Source: Ilyomonas sp963790435 (GTDB lineage Bacteria; Bacteroidota; Bacteroidia; Chitinophagales; Chitinophagaceae). Taken from it: a stretch of DNA of 64,000 nucleotides. Position 1 is the stretch's first letter. Each line of letters begins with the position of its first letter. The stretch covers positions 434,001-498,000 of the forward strand of contig CAWBOI010000001.1 of NCBI GenBank assembly GCA_963790435.1, given 5' to 3'. The translations under genes and the position numbers were made by a program. The notes beneath the pieces were generated by a model. The model did no database searches. It saw nothing but the letters and a program-made list of their open reading frames with translations, and was not told the origin of the DNA. This document shows positions 60,576 through 64,000 of this stretch, piece by piece.

Positions 60576-63156
60576 ACAATGGTTTCATCGCTTTGTTTAA
60601 CGCAGCGGGCAATTGCAGCAAATCAAAATCGGTGTCGTAAACCAAATATTTATTCACCCATCTTGAAGCATATTTCTCTTTAAACGAACGCAAGCCATGA
60701 TAGTGCCGGAATCGCTTTATTTTTTTATACGCATACTTCATTACCTGCTCAATCGTCGTGTTGGCTGCTTCCAATCCCGACATTGGCGCTAAGCCTAAGT
60801 TTAAGGTGGTTTTCCCGTTTTCTTTTGCATATTTTATCAACTCAATAATCAGCGCATCCATACAGCCGCCGGGTGCATCTGCTGTTTTGCGAATCAGATC
60901 ATACGTGCATTCGCCGGGCACATAATCGGGTATGACGTTTAAAAATGCAACAGGTTTGTTTTCGCTGTTTAAAGTGGCAATAATTACCTGTTGCTGCAAG
61001 GTTTTTTCATCCCATTTTCCTTGTGAAAAAATCATTTCTTCACGTTTGTATGTTTCTAACCATTCATCAGAAATGGATTTTAACGATTGCAGAAATTCGG
61101 CACTGTGCGGAGGTTCATAAACCGAGGTTAGATAACCTTTTTTTTGCAAGCTGTTCAAGCCATTGCGAAGCGATTTTTTGTCTCTTCCTGTGAGTTCAAA
61201 GCTCGTAATGTCCGCAATCGCTTCCTGCCCAATCAACAAACATTTTTTATTCATTGCAAAAAAGTCAGACAACATAGATTCATCAACCCGGTAATATGCC
61301 GTTTTCAAACCTTTCTTTTTACAATATTCTCCAAACTCATTCAGCAACGCTATTTTGTTTTCGGGCGCACAAACCGGCAACTCTAAAACAATGGCATAAC
61401 CGCGTTCAATGCGGTACGCAATAAAGCCATCAAAGTTCTTCGAAAAACAAAACAGTTTATCATCCGATACTTTAAAAAAATCAACCGCTGAATCGCCCCA
61501 TTTTTCCAGTATCTGAACGGCTCTTGCCTGTTCTTTATGCAACTGCGAAATGCTTACATAAGGCCTTACAAATGCATACAACAGAAACACCCATGCAGCG
61601 GTTGCCAGCACATACATCGAAACTAAAAATTGACCTCCAAATGGCGTTAAAGGCTCAAGATTTGTTTTTTGCAATAAAAAAATCAGCACCGTATTTTTCA
61701 GTGATTCATATCTGTTAAAATCAATATTAAAATGCCGCTTCTCTAAAAAGTAAAATCCAATAAAGCCATAAACCAACAAGGCAAAAAACACAATCAGGCT
61801 TGTTATGGTTGCCCGGTTTACAAGGCGCGGATTGGTGCGGGCATTGTATTGTTTCCGGGTGAAATACAGGGACAGCAACACCACAAATGCAATGGAGGCT
61901 TCTTCCCAGTCCAGGCCTTTAAAAATGTGTCCGGCGAGAGAAAGCAATGTGCACACAAAGGCAATCCACCAGGCATTTTTTAATCCACGAACCAGGTAAG
62001 CTGCCGTAACCAATAACGTAACTCCAAAATAGATAACTAATGTGTTGGTAGCACGTATTGTATTTTGGGGAAGAAAGTGTTGCACCAGTTTGATTCTGTC
62101 GGCAAGCGGCGGCGTAAGTACCGAAAGAATATTAATGATGCCCATTAAAAAAATAAAGAAGGCTGGAAAAAGACGCAAAAACAAATGCCTGCCTTTTTGT
62201 ATAAACGAAATGAGTCCCAACAGCAAGGGCAGCCAAAACTCGAAAGCGCGATACACCAACGTAATGGCAAATGCTTCAACAGCAGAATAACCAAAATTGT
62301 GAAGAATGAATGTAACCGAAAACTCAACCGCGCCAACACCACGCAAAAACGGAGACGCTACCATGAGCAAAACCGAAACTACATACGCTAAACCCGCAGC
62401 CTGCAAGGAAGGATGCGCATGAACGGCCAGCATAGCAACATACAAATGCGCAATGCCGCAAAGCTCTACGCCAAGGGATGAAAAAACGGTATAGAAATAT
62501 TGTTTGGCATTCACATCGGCACCACCAATTTCCTTTACGCGCGCTGCTGCTTTCGGATATTTTTGTTGCAGCCAGCGAAAAAGCTTGGTTTCTTTTCGCA
62601 CGGCATACATCAAATAAAAAAGGGCAAAAATGAAAAGGGCTAAAAGCAGCAAACCCATTGTGGTTTCATTCTGATTTTTGTTTTGGTTGAACGAAGTAAC
62701 CACAACCACAATGCTGATGATAAACGTTGACAAAACACCTGCAAAACCAAACAGCCCCGACGCCTGGTAAATGACAAGCTTGTCTTTAATTTGTTGCTTT
62801 ACGCTTTTAGGGATATAAGCCAATGCGCTCACGCCACCGCCTGGTAAAAACACTGATAAAAAGCTGCGTTTTAAAAACAATTCAATACAGAGTTTCAAAG
62901 ACAACTTTTGGTTGATGGCACGAAAAGAACTGACGTACATGAGCGATTGAAAAAGCACAAAAACAAACGTGATGAGCGTTGCAACGAGCAGCCAGCTTTT
63001 GTTTGCCGTATGCAAAAACGGAATGATGTTGGCAACTTCGTGGCGTTCTTTATGAAAGAAATAAATACCAATCATAAGGAATAAAACCGCCAGTATCTCT
63101 CGCCAGTAAAGGTGTTTGGGCAGTTTTATTTTTTTATTGAAAACAGAGATTTCCAT
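60565..63156 (-). CDS. mprF: Phosphatidylglycerol lysyltransferase/flippase (MprF/LpiA-type)
   Basis: An 863-residue membrane protein. The N-terminal flippase part (about 1-540) has some 13 helices, with SFLSVFLPGGGVSALAYIPK (about 93-112) and MVASPFLRGVGAVEFSVTFI (about 262-281). The C-terminal DUF2156 transferase domain begins around 550: FDGFIAYRIERGYAIVLELP, GRDKKSLRNGLNSLQKKGYL, TYDLIRKTADAPGGCMDALI, LNLGLAPMSGLEAANTTIEQ. The enzyme attaches an amino acid (lysine in the best-known cases) from charged tRNA to phosphatidylglycerol and flips the lipid, lowering negative surface charge and resisting cationic peptides. It leads an operon with an acvB-like gene and a DUF4421-like gene. Confidence 0.93.
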   Translation of the reverse strand: MEISVFNKKIKLPKHLYWREILAVLFLMIGIYFFHKERHEVANIIPFLHTANKSWLLVATLITFVFVLFQSLMYVSSFRAINQKLSLKLCIELFLKRSFLSVFLPGGGVSALAYIPKSVKQQIKDKLVIYQASGLFGFAGVLSTFIISIVVVVTSFNQNKNQNETTMGLLLLALFIFALFYLMYAVRKETKLFRWLQQKYPKAAARVKEIGGADVNAKQYFYTVFSSLGVELCGIAHLYVAMLAVHAHPSLQAAGLAYVVSVLLMVASPFLRGVGAVEFSVTFILHNFGYSAVEAFAITLVYRAFEFWLPLLLGLISFIQKGRHLFLRLFPAFFIFLMGIINILSVLTPPLADRIKLVQHFLPQNTIRATNTLVIYFGVTLLVTAAYLVRGLKNAWWIAFVCTLLSLAGHIFKGLDWEEASIAFVVLLSLYFTRKQYNARTNPRLVNRATITSLIVFFALLVYGFIGFYFLEKRHFNIDFNRYESLKNTVLIFLLQKTNLEPLTPFGGQFLVSMYVLATAAWVFLLYAFVRPYVSISQLHKEQARAVQILEKWGDSAVDFFKVSDDKLFCFSKNFDGFIAYRIERGYAIVLELPVCAPENKIALLNEFGEYCKKKGLKTAYYRVDESMLSDFFAMNKKCLLIGQEAIADITSFELTGRDKKSLRNGLNSLQKKGYLTSVYEPPHSAEFLQSLKSISDEWLETYKREEMIFSQGKWDEKTLQQQVIIATLNSENKPVAFLNVIPDYVPGECTYDLIRKTADAPGGCMDALIIELIKYAKENGKTTLNLGLAPMSGLEAANTTIEQVMKYAYKKIKRFRHYHGLRSFKEKYASRWVNKYLVYDTDFDLLQLPAALNKAMKPLYDE

Positions 63157-63204
63157 TTTAATGAATAATGTGATTGTAAAGTTTTTTGTTCTTTTAAAAG
63201 ACTT

Positions 63205-64000
63205 TTACTGCGATGAACTTTTATAAGATAGCATCAACAGAAAAATGACCAAACCAAAAAGAGAAATGATGCCGAACGACCATTGCAAACCCGCTTCTTG
63301 TGCTATAAAACCCACGGATGGCGGCACTACCAAAAAGCCAAAATAACCAATGGTGGAAACCGATGCCAAAGCCGCGCCACTGCTGGTTTTTGTAGATTTT
63401 CCGGCTAAACTAAACACCAGTGGAACAATGCACGAAACGCCAAAACCCGTCATTACAAAACCTATTAATGCCGTTGTATGATACGGCAAAAAAACAGCCA
63501 GCATTAAGCCTGCGCTAATCAGCAAACCGCTCCATTTTAAAATGGGCACAATGCCTAATTTATTTACAACTTTATCACCTGCCAGCCGCCCTGTTGTCAT
63601 AGCAACCATGTACACCACAAAAGCCGCCGTAGCTGCGCCTTTTGCTGCACCAATTACTTTTTGAAAATAAATGCCGCTCCAGTCGTACATCACATTTTCG
63701 CAGGCCATTGAAGCGAACGCAATGAGAGAAAATGTAAGCAAGTGTTTATCAGGCAAAGAAAAAAGAGGCTTGTTTGGTTGCGGCTCGTGCCGGATATGAT
63801 ACATGTAAGGATAACAAACGATTGACAAAATCATCAACACAACACTCACCGATAAAAAATGATAGTAAATAGAAACCTGGGTAGATGCAATAAAAGCGGT
63901 AAACAGATAACCTACCGCAGCACCGGCAAAGCCAGCCATGCTCCACAAGCCATGAAACGAAGTGATGATGGATTTGCCATACAAACCCTGCACTTCAACC
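63205..64000 (-). CDS. MFS transporter, C-terminal part (cut by window edge)
   Basis: The frame is open at the right edge and ends at a stop at 63205, so the N-terminal helices are outside the window. The visible part begins VEVQGLYGKSIITSFHGLWS, which matches the loop and helix-4 region of YbjJ/FucP-like major facilitator proteins, followed by eight or so helices (GFAGAAVGYLFTAF, LLTFSLIAFASMACE, SAGLMLAVFLPYH, SFGIISLFGLVIFLLML). It probably exports or imports a small molecule; the substrate is unknown. It lies 48 bases upstream of mprF on the same strand and may belong to its transcription unit. Confidence 0.85.
   Translation of the reverse strand, partial: VEVQGLYGKSIITSFHGLWSMAGFAGAAVGYLFTAFIASTQVSIYYHFLSVSVVLMILSIVCYPYMYHIRHEPQPNKPLFSLPDKHLLTFSLIAFASMACENVMYDWSGIYFQKVIGAAKGAATAAFVVYMVAMTTGRLAGDKVVNKLGIVPILKWSGLLISAGLMLAVFLPYHTTALIGFVMTGFGVSCIVPLVFSLAGKSTKTSSGAALASVSTIGYFGFLVVPPSVGFIAQEAGLQWSFGIISLFGLVIFLLMLSYKSSSQ

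Noticed and set aside
1..64000. Prophage, transposon or integrative element
   Set aside because: No transposase, integrase, phage structural gene or target-site duplication was recognised; gene content looks chromosomal throughout.

Overview
The window comes from the chromosome of a member of the Bacteroidota, most likely family Chitinophagaceae or a close relative. The grounds are a SusC/SusD pair under a FecR-type anti-sigma factor, promoters of the TTTG-N18/19-TAnnTTTG type, absence of strong Shine-Dalgarno sequences, many lipoproteins and periplasmic enzymes, FG-GAP/ASPIC proteins, and the order rpsF-rpsR-rplI followed by pheT-(coiled coil)-zapA. Base composition is moderately AT-rich throughout, with no obvious foreign island. 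No rRNA, tRNA, CRISPR array, transposase or prophage gene was recognised.

Layout. 1-3.2 kb: cyanophycin synthetase (cut by the window edge) and cyanophycinase flank a secreted beta-barrel-like protein. 3.3-14.7 kb (minus strand): nucleoside hydrolase, GMC oxidoreductase, a small unknown protein, a PQQ/cytochrome c dehydrogenase, then a FecR-SusC-SusD operon closed by a perfect 42-bp palindrome: a glycan or sugar uptake and oxidation region. 15-17 kb: two sugar-nucleotide genes (DegT-type aminotransferase and RfbD). 17.5-28.4 kb: household and envelope genes (aldo/keto reductase, OmpA-like lipoprotein, alpha/beta hydrolase, rhodanese, NDH-2, Na+/H+ antiporter, GH29 fucosidase, SemiSWEET) with one frameshifted lipoprotein gene. 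28.5-36.8 kb: M19 dipeptidase, D-threonine-aldolase-like enzyme and RidA, a multiply broken gene, a FAD oxidoreductase, a DUF1569-like protein and a Tat-exported Gfo/Idh/MocA enzyme.

38.5-43.3 kb (plus strand): an ECF-type sigma factor with a good promoter, a membrane TPR protein in the anti-sigma position, two short proteins sharing the motif GGTINPTPxPQP, and a 932-residue exported TPR-CHAT protease with a C-terminal membrane anchor. This looks like a self-contained envelope signalling or proteolysis module and is the best candidate for an undescribed system. 43.3-48.4 kb: a second GMC oxidoreductase behind a large FG-GAP/ASPIC lipoprotein. 48.6-53.8 kb: ribosomal proteins S6, S18 and L9, PheT, a ZapB-like coiled coil, ZapA and an L,D-transpeptidase. 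53.8-64 kb (minus strand): an amino-acid-oxidase-like flavoprotein, a SWIM-SNF2 helicase, an MprF-AcvB/VirJ-DUF4421-like lipid-modification operon, and the C-terminal part of an MFS transporter.

Across all of this lies a dispersed short DNA motif, consensus AAATATGGGCAAAAACAAAC or AAAAAGAGGCAAAAACAAAC. Its 11-bp core GCAAAAACAAA was counted by eye about 23 times exactly, on both strands, in intergenic DNA, in terminator-like palindromes and inside genes in all three reading frames. Nothing in the annotated genes explains it.
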